A stretch of DNA of 64,000 bases from Polycladomyces subterraneus (lineage in GTDB: Bacteria > Bacillota > Bacilli > Thermoactinomycetales > JIR-001): positions 38,511-102,510 of the forward strand of contig NZ_JANRHH010000011.1 in assembly GCF_030433435.1 (NCBI RefSeq). Reading direction: 5' to 3'. This document shows, one piece after another, positions 27,264 to 36,995 of the stretch (its first letter is position 1; each line of letters begins with the position of its first letter). The notes under the pieces are model-generated. The model saw nothing but the letters and a program-made list of their open reading frames with translations, had not been told where the DNA came from and made no database searches. The position numbers were made by a program, and so were the translations under genes.

Positions 27264-28550
27264 ATGTCGACGGTGGTCGTGGTCGGCACGCAGTGGGGAG
27301 ATGAAGGGAAAGGAAAAATCACCGATTTCCTCGCTGAGAAAGCCGAAGTCGTGGCACGATACCAAGGCGGTAACAATGCGGGACACACCATTGTATTTGG
27401 AGGAAAACGTTACAAACTGCATTTGATCCCTTCCGGCATTTTTTACTCGGACAAAATTTGTGTACTAGGTAACGGAATGGTGCTCAATCCCGAAGCGTTG
27501 GTGGAAGAGCTGAATTATCTGCATCAAAATGGCGTGTCTACGGACAATTTACGCATCTCCGATCGTGCGCACGTGATTTTGCCGTATCATCTCAAATTGG
27601 ATAAAGCCGAGGAAACGCGGAAAGGCGCGGGTAAAATCGGCACTACCGGCAAAGGGATTGGTCCCGCTTACATGGACAAAGCGGCCCGGATCGGCATTCG
27701 CGTAGCCGATCTGTTGGACAAGGACATTTTTGCCGAAAAGCTGAAACGGAATTTGGAAGAGAAAAACCGCTTGCTGGAGCGGTTCTATGATATGACCGGT
27801 TTTGATTTCGATGAGGTGTACCAACGGTATCTCGCCTGTGCGGATCGGATTCGTCCGTATGTGACAGATACCTCGGTGGTATTGAATGATGCGATCGATC
27901 AGGGGCGTCGTGTGCTGTTTGAAGGAGCACAGGGTGTCATGCTGGATATCGACCAAGGGACGTATCCTTTTGTCACCTCGTCCAACCCTGTGGCCGGCGG
28001 TGTTTGCATCGGCTCCGGAGTGGGTCCGACCAAGATCCATCAGGTGATCGGGGTAGCCAAGGCGTATACCACCCGGGTGGGTGACGGCCCGTTCCCGACG
28101 GAACTGCACGATGAAATCGGCGATCGCATCCGGGAGATCGGGCGCGAATATGGGACCACCACCGGGCGCCCGCGTCGGGTGGGCTGGTTTGACAGCGTTG
28201 TGGTTCGTCATGCGCGTCGCGTCAGCGGCATTACCGGACTGTCGCTCAATTCGATCGACGTGCTTACCGGTTTGGAAACGGTGAAAATCTGTAAGGCCTA
28301 TCGGTACAAAGGGCAAATCATCGAAAATTATCCGGCCAATCTGGAAGTATTGAAGGATTGCGAACCGGTCTATGAGGAATTGCCCGGCTGGAAAGAGGAT
28401 ATCACCAAAGTGCGCAGTTACCATGAACTGCCGCTGGCTGCTCAACACTACGTGGAACGGATTACCCAATTGACCGGGATTCCACTGGCCATCTTCTCGG
28501 TGGGACCGGACCGGGATCAGACAATTCAGATGCGACCTGTATATGCGTGA
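27264..28550 (+). CDS. purA: Adenylosuccinate synthetase
   Basis: PurA joins aspartate to IMP using GTP, the first committed step to AMP. The 428 residues include [14 protein letters not shown] at about 8-21 (P-loop-like and catalytic Asp), [13 protein letters not shown] with the catalytic His, the [11 protein letters not shown] segment, and the C-terminal base-binding [19 protein letters not shown] precedes the ATG. A terminator follows and the next genes are convergent. Confidence 0.98.
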   Translation: MSTVVVVGTQWGDEGKGKITDFLAEKAEVVARYQGGNNAGHTIVFGGKRYKLHLIPSGIFYSDKICVLGNGMVLNPEALVEELNYLHQNGVSTDNLRISDRAHVILPYHLKLDKAEETRKGAGKIGTTGKGIGPAYMDKAARIGIRVADLLDKDIFAEKLKRNLEEKNRLLERFYDMTGFDFDEVYQRYLACADRIRPYVTDTSVVLNDAIDQGRRVLFEGAQGVMLDIDQGTYPFVTSSNPVAGGVCIGSGVGPTKIHQVIGVAKAYTTRVGDGPFPTELHDEIGDRIREIGREYGTTTGRPRRVGWFDSVVVRHARRVSGITGLSLNSIDVLTGLETVKICKAYRYKGQIIENYPANLEVLKDCEPVYEELPGWKEDITKVRSYHELPLAAQHYVERITQLTGIPLAIFSVGPDRDQTIQMRPVYA

Positions 28551-28574
28551 ACGCCTTCGGGCGTTCTTTTTTTA
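28549..28574 (+). terminator. Rho-independent terminator after purA
   Basis: GAACGCC and GGCGTTC form a 7-bp stem with a stable TTCG loop, followed by TTTTTTT. Confidence 0.93.
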
Positions 28575-29051
28575 TTTGTGATACGTCTCTCCCCGACTGA
28601 TTTTGAACGCGCGGTAAATTTGCTCCAACAATATCAAGCGCATGAGTTGGTGGGGAAAGGTCATATTGGAGAAGGAAAGGAGCAGGTCGGCGCGCTGTAG
28701 CACCTCCTCGGACAACCCGTAAGAGCCGCCGATGAGGAAGGAGATTCGATTCGTTCCGTAGGTAGCCAACCGGTCGAGATGGTTGGACAATTGCTCGGAG
28801 GACATCGATTTCCCTTCGATGGCCAGCGCAATCACATAGGCATCGGGATGAATTCGTTTCAGGATGCGCTCTCCTTCTCTGTTTTTAATCATTTCCGCTT
28901 CCGCTTCACTGACCGGATCGCGGGCTTGTTCCTCCGCCACCTCCACCATGTCCAGTTTGGCGTAGGCGGACAGGCGTTTTGCATACTCGTCGATTCCTTG
29001 TTTGAGGTAACGTTCTTTCAGTTTCCCCACGGCGATGATTTGAATGTTCAC
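28572..29051 (-). CDS. rlmH: 23S rRNA (pseudouridine1915-N3)-methyltransferase RlmH
   Basis: RlmH methylates a pseudouridine in helix 69 of 23S rRNA on assembled 70S ribosomes. The start is GTG at 29051 (GAGGAG upstream), giving 159 residues, exactly the usual size, beginning with [15 protein letters not shown]; the frame is open further upstream. The SPOUT-type SAM-binding knot includes [14 protein letters not shown] and the C-terminal [17 protein letters not shown]. It corresponds to yydA of B. subtilis. Confidence 0.97.
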   Translation of the reverse strand: MNIQIIAVGKLKERYLKQGIDEYAKRLSAYAKLDMVEVAEEQARDPVSEAEAEMIKNREGERILKRIHPDAYVIALAIEGKSMSSEQLSNHLDRLATYGTNRISFLIGGSYGLSEEVLQRADLLLSFSNMTFPHQLMRLILLEQIYRAFKISRGETYHK

Positions 29052-29089
29052 CGATATATCTCCTCTCCTGCGAGAATTTCCTTTCTCCC

Positions 29090-29299
29090 TTATGATGAGG
29101 GTGTTTGCGAATCTGTAGTCCAAGTCAGAACATAATCGGCTGATTTACCACACCAGTGGCACACAGCGGGGGATTCCGCACGGACAGTTTGATCCGGCCA
29201 AGGCAATATGGTGGGAGCGACGGCGAAATCATCGACGATTCCGTCGATCACCACATCCACATGTGCTTCGCAGGCAAATCGATATGAGGATTCCGGCAA
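29090..29299 (-). CDS. CxxH/CxxC protein (YyzF type)
   Basis: This is a small protein of unknown function with a probable metal site: CEAH and CHWC. The preferred start is TTG at 29299, since GGAGGTG lies 6-7 bases upstream; an ATG at 29329 has no ribosome-binding site. About 69 residues. It is encoded just upstream of rlmH, as in Bacilli, and its upstream region holds the DnaA-box cluster. Confidence 0.82.
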   Translation of the reverse strand: MPESSYRFACEAHVDVVIDGIVDDFAVAPTILPWPDQTVRAESPAVCHWCGKSADYVLTWTTDSQTPSS

Positions 29300-29321
29300 G
29301 TATTTCACCTCCAAGACATAC

Positions 29322-29370
29322 TTATCCACAAGTTATCCAGAAGTTATCCACATTATCCACAGCATCCACA
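29322..29370. promoter_or_regulatory. Cluster of five tandem DnaA boxes
   Basis: In 49 bases there are TTATCCACA (29322), TTATCCAGA (29333), TTATCCACA (29344), TTATCCACA (29353) and a weaker GCATCCACA (29362), all in the same orientation, starts spaced 11, 11, 9 and 9 bases. Three are perfect matches to the 9-mer DnaA box. The cluster lies between the CxxH/CxxC-rlmH genes and htrA, not at the origin itself. Confidence 0.92.
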
Positions 29371-29376
29371 AAGCAA

Positions 29377-29410
29377 AACCCCTGCCGCCATTCAGAGGTT
29401 GACAGGGGTT
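29377..29410 (-). terminator. Rho-independent terminator after htrA
   Basis: AACCCCTG and CAGGGGTT form an 8-bp stem with an 18-base loop; on the minus strand TTTTGCTTT follows. Confidence 0.75.
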
Positions 29411-29418
29411 GTTTGACC

Positions 29419-30762
29419 TTACGGTGCAGGTTGTTCTGTCAAACGGATCGTAGCCGACTGTTTGCTGCTGCCGCGGTAGTACGTGACTGTGATCGTGTCG
29501 CCCACTTTTTTGTTGGTGTAGAGGTATTTGCGGAATGCCGCGGCGGTACGCACCGGTTTGCCATCTACGGCAACGATGACATCGTGTGGTTCCAATCCTG
29601 CCTGTTCAGCCGGAGTCCCCGATTGCACGTCCCGGATGAGAATGCCCGATTTCACGTCGTCGGGCAGTTGCAGTTCCGCCCAATATTCCTCGGGCAAGGC
29701 ATCCAAATCCATGATGCTGGTCCCCAGGTAGGGACGAATCACCCGACCGTGTTGGATCAGATCTTGAATGATCGGTTTGGCTTCATTGATCGGAATGGCG
29801 AAACCGAGTCCCTCCACACCCTGTTCCGCGATTTTCAGTGTGTTGATACCGATCACCTGTCCCGCTACGTTGACGAGGGCGCCGCCGCTGTTGCCGGGGT
29901 TGATGGCAGCGTCGGTTTGAATGACGTCGATCGCCGTCGTATCACTCACTTGAATCGAGCGTTTGGTGGAGCTGATGACACCTGCGGTGACCGACTGGGA
30001 AAAGTCGAGTCCCAAGGGGTTGCCAATGGCGATGGCCGGTTCTCCGGGTTGTAACGTGTCGGAATTGCCCAGCGTCGCAATGGTTTTGACTCCGCGTGCC
30101 GGAATTTCCAACACCGCCAGATCCGTGACCGGATCAGCCCCCAGTATCTTGGCCGTCAATTTGGCACCGCCGTTGTCCTTGGGCAAAACCACCTGCACTT
30201 TTTGCGCGCCTTCAATCACATGGTTGTTGGTGATAATGCGCACTTTGTCGCCAACTTTTTCGAAGATGATCCCCGATCCCGTTCCTTTTTGCACGGTTCC
30301 CGGGTTGAATGGATCACCGGTTTCTTGCAGGTTGACCACACCCACCACTGCCGGGCGCACTTTTTTGGCGGCATTGATGATGTCTGAATTGACGCGAACG
30401 CTGACATTTTTCTGTGCCCCCGGTGCGTTTTGCAATTGCGGATCATTGGCAGCATACGGGGACAGCCAGCCGCTTTGCACCAGAGCTGGCATCAGCAACA
30501 ACACCAGCAAACCGCCGATCAACCCGGACACAAGGGCGATCAGCCAAACGGATGCACGTCGCGGTTCATTCCCCCGTTCCCCTGAACCGCCGTTTCCGGA
30601 AGGGGGTGGTGGTCCCGGCGGTTGCGGCCCGCCACCGTGGTGCATCGGCCCAGACGATCCGTTCCCGCCTTGGGGTGGGGGATTAAACGAAAACTGCGGA
30701 CGAAACGATGTTCCTGGATCATTCGACTGACCTGGATCCTGTGAATATTGTCGAAAGTCCAA
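29419..30762 (-). CDS. htrA: Membrane-anchored serine protease HtrA/DegP family
   Basis: A quality-control protease acting at the outer face of the membrane. The 447-residue protein has a Pro/Gly/Gln-rich cytoplasmic segment (1-68), one transmembrane helix (about 72-97), a trypsin-like domain with catalytic His181 (ITNNHV), Asp214 (VTDLAV) and Ser292 (NPGNSGGAL), and a C-terminal PDZ domain (about 345-440). The start appears to be TTG at 30762 with GGAGG 11 bases upstream. A perfect TATAAT lies about 65 bases before the start, without a clear -35. Its place after walJ corresponds to yyxA/htrC of Bacillus. Confidence 0.95.
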   Translation of the reverse strand: MDFRQYSQDPGQSNDPGTSFRPQFSFNPPPQGGNGSSGPMHHGGGPQPPGPPPPSGNGGSGERGNEPRRASVWLIALVSGLIGGLLVLLLMPALVQSGWLSPYAANDPQLQNAPGAQKNVSVRVNSDIINAAKKVRPAVVGVVNLQETGDPFNPGTVQKGTGSGIIFEKVGDKVRIITNNHVIEGAQKVQVVLPKDNGGAKLTAKILGADPVTDLAVLEIPARGVKTIATLGNSDTLQPGEPAIAIGNPLGLDFSQSVTAGVISSTKRSIQVSDTTAIDVIQTDAAINPGNSGGALVNVAGQVIGINTLKIAEQGVEGLGFAIPINEAKPIIQDLIQHGRVIRPYLGTSIMDLDALPEEYWAELQLPDDVKSGILIRDVQSGTPAEQAGLEPHDVIVAVDGKPVRTAAAFRKYLYTNKKVGDTITVTYYRGSSKQSATIRLTEQPAP

Positions 30763-30901
30763 CGAAATCCCCGCCTCCTCACTGATTTCTCGCGATCGTT
30801 TTCATTATGCGAATGGTGCAATCATATTATACTAATTGGGAACTTGCGTCAGGAAGCGCTCGCACGGGGGGTGACGAGATTTTGCTTTTTTTGTCATATT
30901 G

Positions 30902-30932
30902 AGTTTATACCATATTGTCGAAGGTATAAACT
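30902..30932. promoter_or_regulatory. Perfect 10-bp inverted repeat, candidate operator
   Basis: AGTTTATACC and GGTATAAACT, spaced by 11 bases, lie in the 317-bp region between divergent htrA and the 31080 gene. It could be an operator or an RNA hairpin; neighbouring bases do not form a good T-run. No regulator identified. Otherwise this gap holds only the htrA upstream region. Confidence 0.5.
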
Positions 30933-31079
30933 GAAAAAATGATGAAACTACAGGCAAAAGAGGCCGACATCCGATTTGTCAGCAGCTTGGCCTGTTTTTG
31001 TGAAGAAGCGTCCACCGGCAGAACGTGTGTCGTATCTGGCATGGGTGGTAACGCATGAAGCAAAGGAGGAAAACGACAG

Positions 31080-31316
31080 GTGTCTCATGAGAAACGACCG
31101 CCGTTTACGCCGGAAAATCAGCGGTGGGCGGAATGGAGTATAGGTGCGGAGCTGGCTGATGTCAAACAGATGATCTATCATGATTCTCTATTGATCACGG
31201 CATTGATCGAGGAACTGATCGACAAAAGGGTGATTACCCGGGAAGAACTGGTTGAACGCGCTTGCCGTCTGGATCGGGAGTTGTTATCTCCCCGGCAACA
31301 GAATGAGGGAAGATGA
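31080..31316 (+). CDS. Small hypothetical protein (78 aa)
   Basis: Unrecognised. The GTG start at 31080 has AAGGAGG about 11 bases upstream. The product is soluble and helical, with ALIEELIDKRVITREELVERA in its second half. It is the only plus-strand gene between purA and the yheC-like gene, in a run of minus-strand genes, and faces walJ, whose 3' end is 10 bases away. Confidence 0.65.
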   Translation: MSHEKRPPFTPENQRWAEWSIGAELADVKQMIYHDSLLITALIEELIDKRVITREELVERACRLDRELLSPRQQNEGR

Positions 31317-31326
31317 ACCGGGGAGA

Positions 31327-32130
31327 TCAAGACCGTTTTTTCAACACAGGGCGGAGCGGAGTGGGTTGATCGTGACGGGTTTCCCACAACCGTACATGAC
31401 GCCCGACGGTAAATTCGGCTTCCTCCAGCATTTGCTTCACTGTCATATGGGCCAATTCCGTCAAATTGTTGTCCCGGCTCAAATGCGCCAGATATACGTC
31501 CTCTCCGTTCCCCGTCAAAATGTCCGCCAACGCTTCGCCCGCGTCTTCGTTGGACAGATGGCCGACGTCGCTTAATATCCGGCGTTTCACATTCCACGGA
31601 TAAGCGCCCATCCGCAGCATTTCCACGTCGTGATTGCTTTCGAAGATCAGGACGTCTGCACCAGATACGACGTCTTTGATGCGCTGGTTGACATACCCCG
31701 TATCCGTCACCAGGGCCAATAAGTGACCGGCATGCTCAAAACGGAAGCCGACCGGTTCGGCGGCATCATGGGATACGGGGAAGCTGTGGATGGTCAGGTT
31801 GCCGATTCCCCATGTGGTGCCGGTATCGAATACGCGACGGTTACGTTCGTCAATTGACCCCACGCTGGAAGGCAGGGCTTGCCAAGTGGCTTCGTTCATA
31901 TATACCGGTATGTTGTATCGACGGGAAAACACACCCAGCCCTTTCACATGGTCGATGTGTTCATGTGAGACAAGCAGGGCTTGGATGGAAGCGGGGTCTA
32001 CACCGATGGTTTTCAGATGTTGTTCCAGTTGTTTTCCGCTGAGCCCCGCATCTACCAGCACTCGGATTTCATCCGTCTCCACATACACGGCGTTGCCGGT
32101 GCTCCCACTGGCCAGTATGCTAAACCGCAT
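31327..32130 (-). CDS. walJ: MBL-fold hydrolase WalJ (YycJ)
   Basis: WalJ is a cytoplasmic metallo-beta-lactamase-fold protein of the wal operon, proposed to be a DNA exonuclease. The 267 residues include the metal motif HEHIDH (56-61), a second histidine in FPVSHDAAEP, and LVTDTGYV. It is the last gene of the wal cluster. A repeat-filled 205-bp gap separates it from walI. Confidence 0.95.
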   Translation of the reverse strand: MRFSILASGSTGNAVYVETDEIRVLVDAGLSGKQLEQHLKTIGVDPASIQALLVSHEHIDHVKGLGVFSRRYNIPVYMNEATWQALPSSVGSIDERNRRVFDTGTTWGIGNLTIHSFPVSHDAAEPVGFRFEHAGHLLALVTDTGYVNQRIKDVVSGADVLIFESNHDVEMLRMGAYPWNVKRRILSDVGHLSNEDAGEALADILTGNGEDVYLAHLSRDNNLTELAHMTVKQMLEEAEFTVGRHVRLWETRHDQPTPLRPVLKKRS

Positions 32131-32157
32131 ATGTATTCCCCTTTACGTTGTTTCAAT

Positions 32158-32284
32158 CGCTCCACCTTCGCCCTGCATGAAGCAGAGCAAGGTTGCTAGA
32201 AACCGGGGAGCGCAGGCACGAGCAGAAAATCGCTCGTGATGGGATTCCTGCGCTTTCCGGATCGATACGCAGTCGGGCTTGGGT
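32158..32284 (+). repeat. Interspersed intergenic repeat, copy R6
   Basis: It reads CGCTCCACCTTCGCCCTGCA, then AACCGGGGAGCGCAGG, then ACGAGC..GCTCGT, GATGGGATTCCTGCGCTTTC and CGGATCGA with GGGCTTGG. Its nested inverted repeats (GCGCAGG/CCTGCGC outside, ACGAGC/GCTCGT inside) form a long hairpin. It aligns to R5 along nearly its whole length. Confidence 0.72.
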
Positions 32285-32335
32285 CTTTCTCATCTGAGAA
32301 AAACGTTGCAGTCTGATCGGATTACCAAATGATCC

Positions 32336-33073
32336 CTAGTCGGGCGATTCGACAGCCCCCGTCATCGCGTTGACATAGTAGGTGTGGGGTTGGTTGTTTT
32401 TGTCCTGAACCACCACACGCCATACGGGGTACAGCACCATCGATTCCGCATCGTATTGTTGCCCGTGGTATCCCAACTCAATGATGGGGATCCGGGATTC
32501 CGCGGACACCTTTCCACTTTCGATCAGATTGAGCAAGGCGATATAGGCCGGTGTCACCCGTTGTCGGGTGTCTTCCGCACGGATGGACAACGGTGTCCAT
32601 TGAATCTCTTTCAACCGGCCGTTTTCCAGGTTGGCTTCCACCTTTCCCTCAAACAGGGGGTATCCTTCCCACGTTTGATAATAAACGCGATTACCCGATT
32701 GCGGCAACACCATGTCCGTGCGATAGGTTGAAAAGTTTTCGATCTCCCGTCCGAGCAGTTGGTTCAAATCGGAAGGTCGGGATGCCGACGGAAAAAACTG
32801 TTTGATATAAACCCCGTCCTGCCGTTCCCATCCGTCCCCCGGCTGCGCCAAGTGGGCTTCCAACAGCGGGATGGTGGGCTGTTCTTCAGGGATGGACCGC
32901 CGAAGTTGAATCTTCTTGTTGGCCAACAATTGCTTCAGGTCATTCATCGTGGATTGCGCCACGTTCAGCAATTGGCTTCGTTCTTGCTGGATTTCCAACA
33001 ACTGAACGGCCAAAAAGGCGTTCAGACATAGAAAGGCGAGTATCAGCACTGTTTTGGCTCGGTTCCAATCCAT
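32336..33073 (-). CDS. walI: WalI (YycI), regulator of the WalRK system
   Basis: WalI is a bitopic membrane protein that, with WalH, modulates WalK activity in Bacilli. The 245-residue product has one N-terminal transmembrane segment (about 8-24, KTVLILAFLCLNAFLAV) and an extracellular domain ending in QPHTYYVNAMTGAVE, the YycI-type fold. It lies 6 bp downstream of walH. Confidence 0.93.
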   Translation of the reverse strand: MDWNRAKTVLILAFLCLNAFLAVQLLEIQQERSQLLNVAQSTMNDLKQLLANKKIQLRRSIPEEQPTIPLLEAHLAQPGDGWERQDGVYIKQFFPSASRPSDLNQLLGREIENFSTYRTDMVLPQSGNRVYYQTWEGYPLFEGKVEANLENGRLKEIQWTPLSIRAEDTRQRVTPAYIALLNLIESGKVSAESRIPIIELGYHGQQYDAESMVLYPVWRVVVQDKNNQPHTYYVNAMTGAVESPD

Positions 33074-33079
33074 GAAGCG

Positions 33080-34444
33080 TCACCCCGTTGACAAGATGCG
33101 TGGATCGTTGTTGGCTGGCATGACAATCCACACCGGTTTCAATTTGACGTGCTCGTCTTTCATGTCTTCCGTTTGGTAACCCAAGAAGAGGTCACGTACG
33201 TTGGCTGGCTCGATGTGGGCTCGCTTCAGCAATGCGAGCACGTCGTCTTTGTTGGGGAGTTGGACCGCTTTTCTTTTCTGCGGATCGGAAGACAGGTACA
33301 ACAACGAACGCTGATACATCGACACTTCTTCTTCGGTGCTTTCCAACTCGATTCCAAACGGGTCGAGATCCGGGTTTTTTTTCTGGATTGCAGTTGGCCA
33401 GTATACCGGCAAACCGTCGACGATCAGCCGGAAGTGGTATTGATTGGCGTCACTGTCCGTGTTTTGTGTGATACGATCCAGCAAGTAATTACCGGTCCAT
33501 CCGCTGTGTTTTTTCACAAAACGGTTGATCCGATCCAGTTCCTGTGACGGGGGTACAGGTACCGTTGCCTTGGCAGAAGAGGTGTAGATCATCTCCTGAT
33601 TTCGGTCGTCGTATTGCAAAAGACGCACGCTGTCTGTATAGAGCAAACGGTTCGTTATTGTCAAGCGGTTAACGAGCGTGGGATCGTTGAACAGCCAATT
33701 CTTCATGGCATCGATTTGAATCTTTTTCAATCCAAACACACTTTCCGTTGCCTTTGGTGGTTTTTTCGGCAGATAAAAGGCATGCGGAAACTTGGGAACC
33801 GGAGAGTTGGTGTCCAACGGGAACTTTCCGGTCGTATAAAAAGGGTCGACTGGTTCGGTCGGCTGTCGAGCAATTTCACCCAATACACTTTGAAAGCGTG
33901 GGATGGTAGTCTGTGCCTGGATCACTTTTTGTTCGCTGTCGGAAATGAACCAAGTGATAATCTGCTTGTTTTGGATGAACACCCAGATCCGGCTGACCCA
34001 TTTCAGCTGGGACAGATCGATGTCATCCAGGTAAAAGGCGCTGATCACTTTCGACGGCACATCGCGGAAATAGCGCAGTTCCACTCCTGTTTCCTGCTGA
34101 TACAGTTGATTCCACTGTTCGGCAGTAGGAGTGATGAGGTGCAGGTTTTCCAGCTTACCGGCGTGCAGGCTTTTGATCAGATTGTCGTAGCTAGGATTGC
34201 CCTTGCCGTTTACCTCCATTGGAATCCATGCCGTGGCACCGCTGTGGTGCCAGATGATCTGATGGGGGGCGACCAGTTCATACATCTGCTTTTTGTTGTA
34301 TTTCTCACTTCCAATCTGCGGGCGGGTGACATACAGCTGTTTGTTGCCCTCATAGGAGGGGGAGCTGTACCACAGCAACCCTGTCTGTATAAAGCTAAGC
34401 AGAATGAGGAAAGTCAACAACGCCGATTTCATATGCTCTTTCAT
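33080..34444 (-). CDS. walH: WalH (YycH), regulator of the WalRK system
   Basis: WalH cooperates with WalI in the extracytoplasmic control of WalK. The ATG at 34444 overlaps the walK stop (ATGA). The 454 residues include one N-terminal transmembrane helix (about 6-25) and a large outer domain of the YycH type. Confidence 0.93.
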   Translation of the reverse strand: MKEHMKSALLTFLILLSFIQTGLLWYSSPSYEGNKQLYVTRPQIGSEKYNKKQMYELVAPHQIIWHHSGATAWIPMEVNGKGNPSYDNLIKSLHAGKLENLHLITPTAEQWNQLYQQETGVELRYFRDVPSKVISAFYLDDIDLSQLKWVSRIWVFIQNKQIITWFISDSEQKVIQAQTTIPRFQSVLGEIARQPTEPVDPFYTTGKFPLDTNSPVPKFPHAFYLPKKPPKATESVFGLKKIQIDAMKNWLFNDPTLVNRLTITNRLLYTDSVRLLQYDDRNQEMIYTSSAKATVPVPPSQELDRINRFVKKHSGWTGNYLLDRITQNTDSDANQYHFRLIVDGLPVYWPTAIQKKNPDLDPFGIELESTEEEVSMYQRSLLYLSSDPQKRKAVQLPNKDDVLALLKRAHIEPANVRDLFLGYQTEDMKDEHVKLKPVWIVMPANNDPRILSTG

Positions 34445-36255
34445 CGCACCACCTCGGGTTCGCAGGGCGGGAGAGAAAAGTAAACGGTGGTTCCGCGCTG
34501 GTATTCGCTGTCAATCCCGATTTGCCCGCCGTGTGCTTGCACGATTTCCTTGGCGATGGACAAACCTAAACCGGTACCGCCCATACTGCGCGAGCGGGCT
34601 TTGTCCACTCGGTAGAAACGTTCGAAAATCCGGGCGAGATCCTTTTTGGGGATGCCGATCCCGGTATCCGATACCGACACTTCCGCCGAACCATCTGAGC
34701 GCCGTCGTGCACGAACCGTGATGGTCCCGCCTTCCGGCGTGTACTTCACGGCATTGGACAGCAGGTTGTCCATCACTTGATCCATTTGGTCCCGGTCTAC
34801 GTAAACCCGTGGCAACGGTTCGATTACATGGAGCTTGAGGTTGATCTCTTTTTGTTGGCATGGGACGGAGAAACGCTCGACCACCTTTTCCAGCATGCGG
34901 CGCAAATCGGTCGGTTTTTTGTTGAACCGGGTCTGTTTCGCATCCAGTCGGGACAGATGCAATAGATCTTGGATCAGACGTGCCATTCGATCTGCTTCCT
35001 GCAGGGTGACGGAGAGAAAGCGTTTGGCCAGTTCCGGTTCGTTGATCGCACCCTCGTCCAGAGCTTCCAGATAACTCTTGATGGTAGTGAGCGGTGTGCG
35101 CAATTCATGCGACACGTTGGCGACGAATTCTTTGCGCCTACGATCCAGTTTCTCCTCTTCGGTCACATCCTGCAAAACGGCGATCAACCCAACCATTTTT
35201 TGCCCGGAACGTTGGATAGGTGTCAAAGTGATCTTGATGATCTGCAATTCTTCCGTATCGCCAGCGTTCATCTCCAGATAAGTGACCCGTTCCTCTTCCA
35301 GCGGCAAAGTGATCGGGTCGGACAGAGGTAACACATCGTTGATCGGCTGTCCCAACGGGATTGGTTTGCCGAGCATTTCCTCGGCAGGTTGGTTGGAGAC
35401 GATCGTTTTGCCTTCACGGTCAAAAGCCAACACGCCGTCACTCATGTTGGCCAGTACGGATTCCAGTTTCTTTTTTTCTTCCTCGTTTTCAGACAATGCA
35501 TCACGCAGATGTTGAGCCAGATGGTTAAAGGCGGTGGCCAGCTGTCCGATCTCATCGTTGCTTTTGACCTCCACCTGACGGTTGAAATCCCCCTCGGCCA
35601 TGGCGGTGGCTTGTTGAGTGATCGCCTTCACCGGACTGGTGATGGTGCGGGCGATGATAATCCACAACAACGAGGTTATCGCCATCGCGGCAAGCGGAAT
35701 TTTGATCAGCTTGATGCTGATCCTGTTGATCGTGTCGTACATTTCCTCCATGGAGACTTCAAGGTAGACGGCCCCCACGATCCTTCCGTTCTTCTGAATG
35801 GGAACGGCGACCACCTTCATTCGGAATCCCGAGGCGGGATCGATGCGGACTCCTTCATATTTCCCTCTTTCCAGCGCTTGTGTCGCTTTGATGTTCTTTT
35901 GACCGATCACACTTTTGTTGTCCCCAGTCGTGCTGATCACGATGCCGTCTTTGTCCACCACTTGGAGGGTGGCCTGTTGCTTGTTGTAGGTGAACAACTT
36001 TTGGATGAGCTGATTGAGCTCTTCGATTTCCGTTTGGTTGTCCACACCCTTGCTGAGCAGATCGGACAAATCGGACGGCGTGGTCAGCACACGGATTTGG
36101 TTTTCCAGCGTCTTGTTGAATTCGGTGTAATAATATTTTTCCAATGACCGAAACAAGTAGACGCCGGTTAATTGCATCGCGATGAGGGTCAGTGAGAGAT
36201 AGATGACGACTAGTTTCCATTGGATGCTTTGAAACATGCGAAACCAGTGCTTCAT
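34441..36255 (-). CDS. walK: Cell-wall sensor histidine kinase WalK (YycG)
   Basis: WalK phosphorylates WalR to adjust cell-wall hydrolase expression. The ATG at 36255 lies 4 bases after the walR stop and yields 604 residues starting MKHWFRMFQSIQWKL, similar to other WalK proteins; the frame upstream overlaps walR. Domains: TM1 (about 12-35), an extracellular PAS-like domain, TM2 (about 184-204), HAMP, an intracellular PAS (about 265-370), HisKA with His383 in ANVSHELRTPL, and HATPase_c with DNLLSNAVKYTPEGG, DTGIGIPKKD and GGTGLGLSI. Confidence 0.98.
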   Translation of the reverse strand: MKHWFRMFQSIQWKLVVIYLSLTLIAMQLTGVYLFRSLEKYYYTEFNKTLENQIRVLTTPSDLSDLLSKGVDNQTEIEELNQLIQKLFTYNKQQATLQVVDKDGIVISTTGDNKSVIGQKNIKATQALERGKYEGVRIDPASGFRMKVVAVPIQKNGRIVGAVYLEVSMEEMYDTINRISIKLIKIPLAAMAITSLLWIIIARTITSPVKAITQQATAMAEGDFNRQVEVKSNDEIGQLATAFNHLAQHLRDALSENEEEKKKLESVLANMSDGVLAFDREGKTIVSNQPAEEMLGKPIPLGQPINDVLPLSDPITLPLEEERVTYLEMNAGDTEELQIIKITLTPIQRSGQKMVGLIAVLQDVTEEEKLDRRRKEFVANVSHELRTPLTTIKSYLEALDEGAINEPELAKRFLSVTLQEADRMARLIQDLLHLSRLDAKQTRFNKKPTDLRRMLEKVVERFSVPCQQKEINLKLHVIEPLPRVYVDRDQMDQVMDNLLSNAVKYTPEGGTITVRARRRSDGSAEVSVSDTGIGIPKKDLARIFERFYRVDKARSRSMGGTGLGLSIAKEIVQAHGGQIGIDSEYQRGTTVYFSLPPCEPEVVR

Positions 36256-36259
36256 AGCC

Positions 36260-36973
36260 TCACCGCTCCACGGAGGGATCACGCATCGTGTATCCGATGC
36301 CCCGACGCGTGATGATGTATTTCGGCTGGCTGGGATCATCCTCCACCTTTTCCCTCAGCCGACGGATGGTGACGTCCACGGTGCGCACGTCGCCAAAATA
36401 GTCGTAACCCCACACCGATTGCAGCAGGTGTTCGCGAGTGAGCACCTGGTTGACATGTTTGGCCATATACAGAAGCAGCTCGAATTCCCGATGCGTCAGG
36501 TCGATCGGCTTGGCATGCTTGGTCACCGAGTAACTAACGGGATCGATCGTCAAGTCCCCGATCCGTATACGGGAATCCTCATCATCCTGCTTCTGCTCGG
36601 CCTTGTTTTGCTGAAATCTGCGCAAATTGGCTTTGATCCGGGCCAGCAGTTCCCGGTTGCTAAACGGTTTGGTTACATAGTCGTCTGCGCCGATTTCCAA
36701 ACCCAGCACTTTGTCCACTTCCGAATCCTTGGCAGTCAGCATAATGATCGGAAACTGGTATTTTTGCCGAACCTGACGGCACACTTCGATCCCGTCTGTT
36801 CCAGGAAGCATCAAATCAAGCAACATCAGGTCCGGAGGGGAGGCAAACACCCGCTTCAGTGCGCTGTCCCCGTCGTATACGCATTCGACTTCGTATCCTT
36901 CTTTGCTCAGATTAAACTGCAAAATGTCGGCGATGGGACGTTCATCTTCCACGACTAAGATTTTCGCACACAA
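36260..36973 (-). CDS. walR: Response regulator WalR (YycF)
   Basis: WalR is the OmpR-type regulator of the essential WalRK system. The preferred start is TTG at 36973, 8 bases after GGGAGG; a TTG at 36979 is too close to that site. About 237 residues: receiver domain with Asp53 ([13 protein letters not shown]), and a winged helix with [15 protein letters not shown] and [14 protein letters not shown]. It lies 22 bp downstream of the metalloprotease gene, apparently in one transcript. Confidence 0.98.
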   Translation of the reverse strand: MCAKILVVEDERPIADILQFNLSKEGYEVECVYDGDSALKRVFASPPDLMLLDLMLPGTDGIEVCRQVRQKYQFPIIMLTAKDSEVDKVLGLEIGADDYVTKPFSNRELLARIKANLRRFQQNKAEQKQDDEDSRIRIGDLTIDPVSYSVTKHAKPIDLTHREFELLLYMAKHVNQVLTREHLLQSVWGYDYFGDVRTVDVTIRRLREKVEDDPSQPKYIITRRGIGYTMRDPSVER

Positions 36974-36995
36974 ACGCAAAACCTCCCGATCGTCC

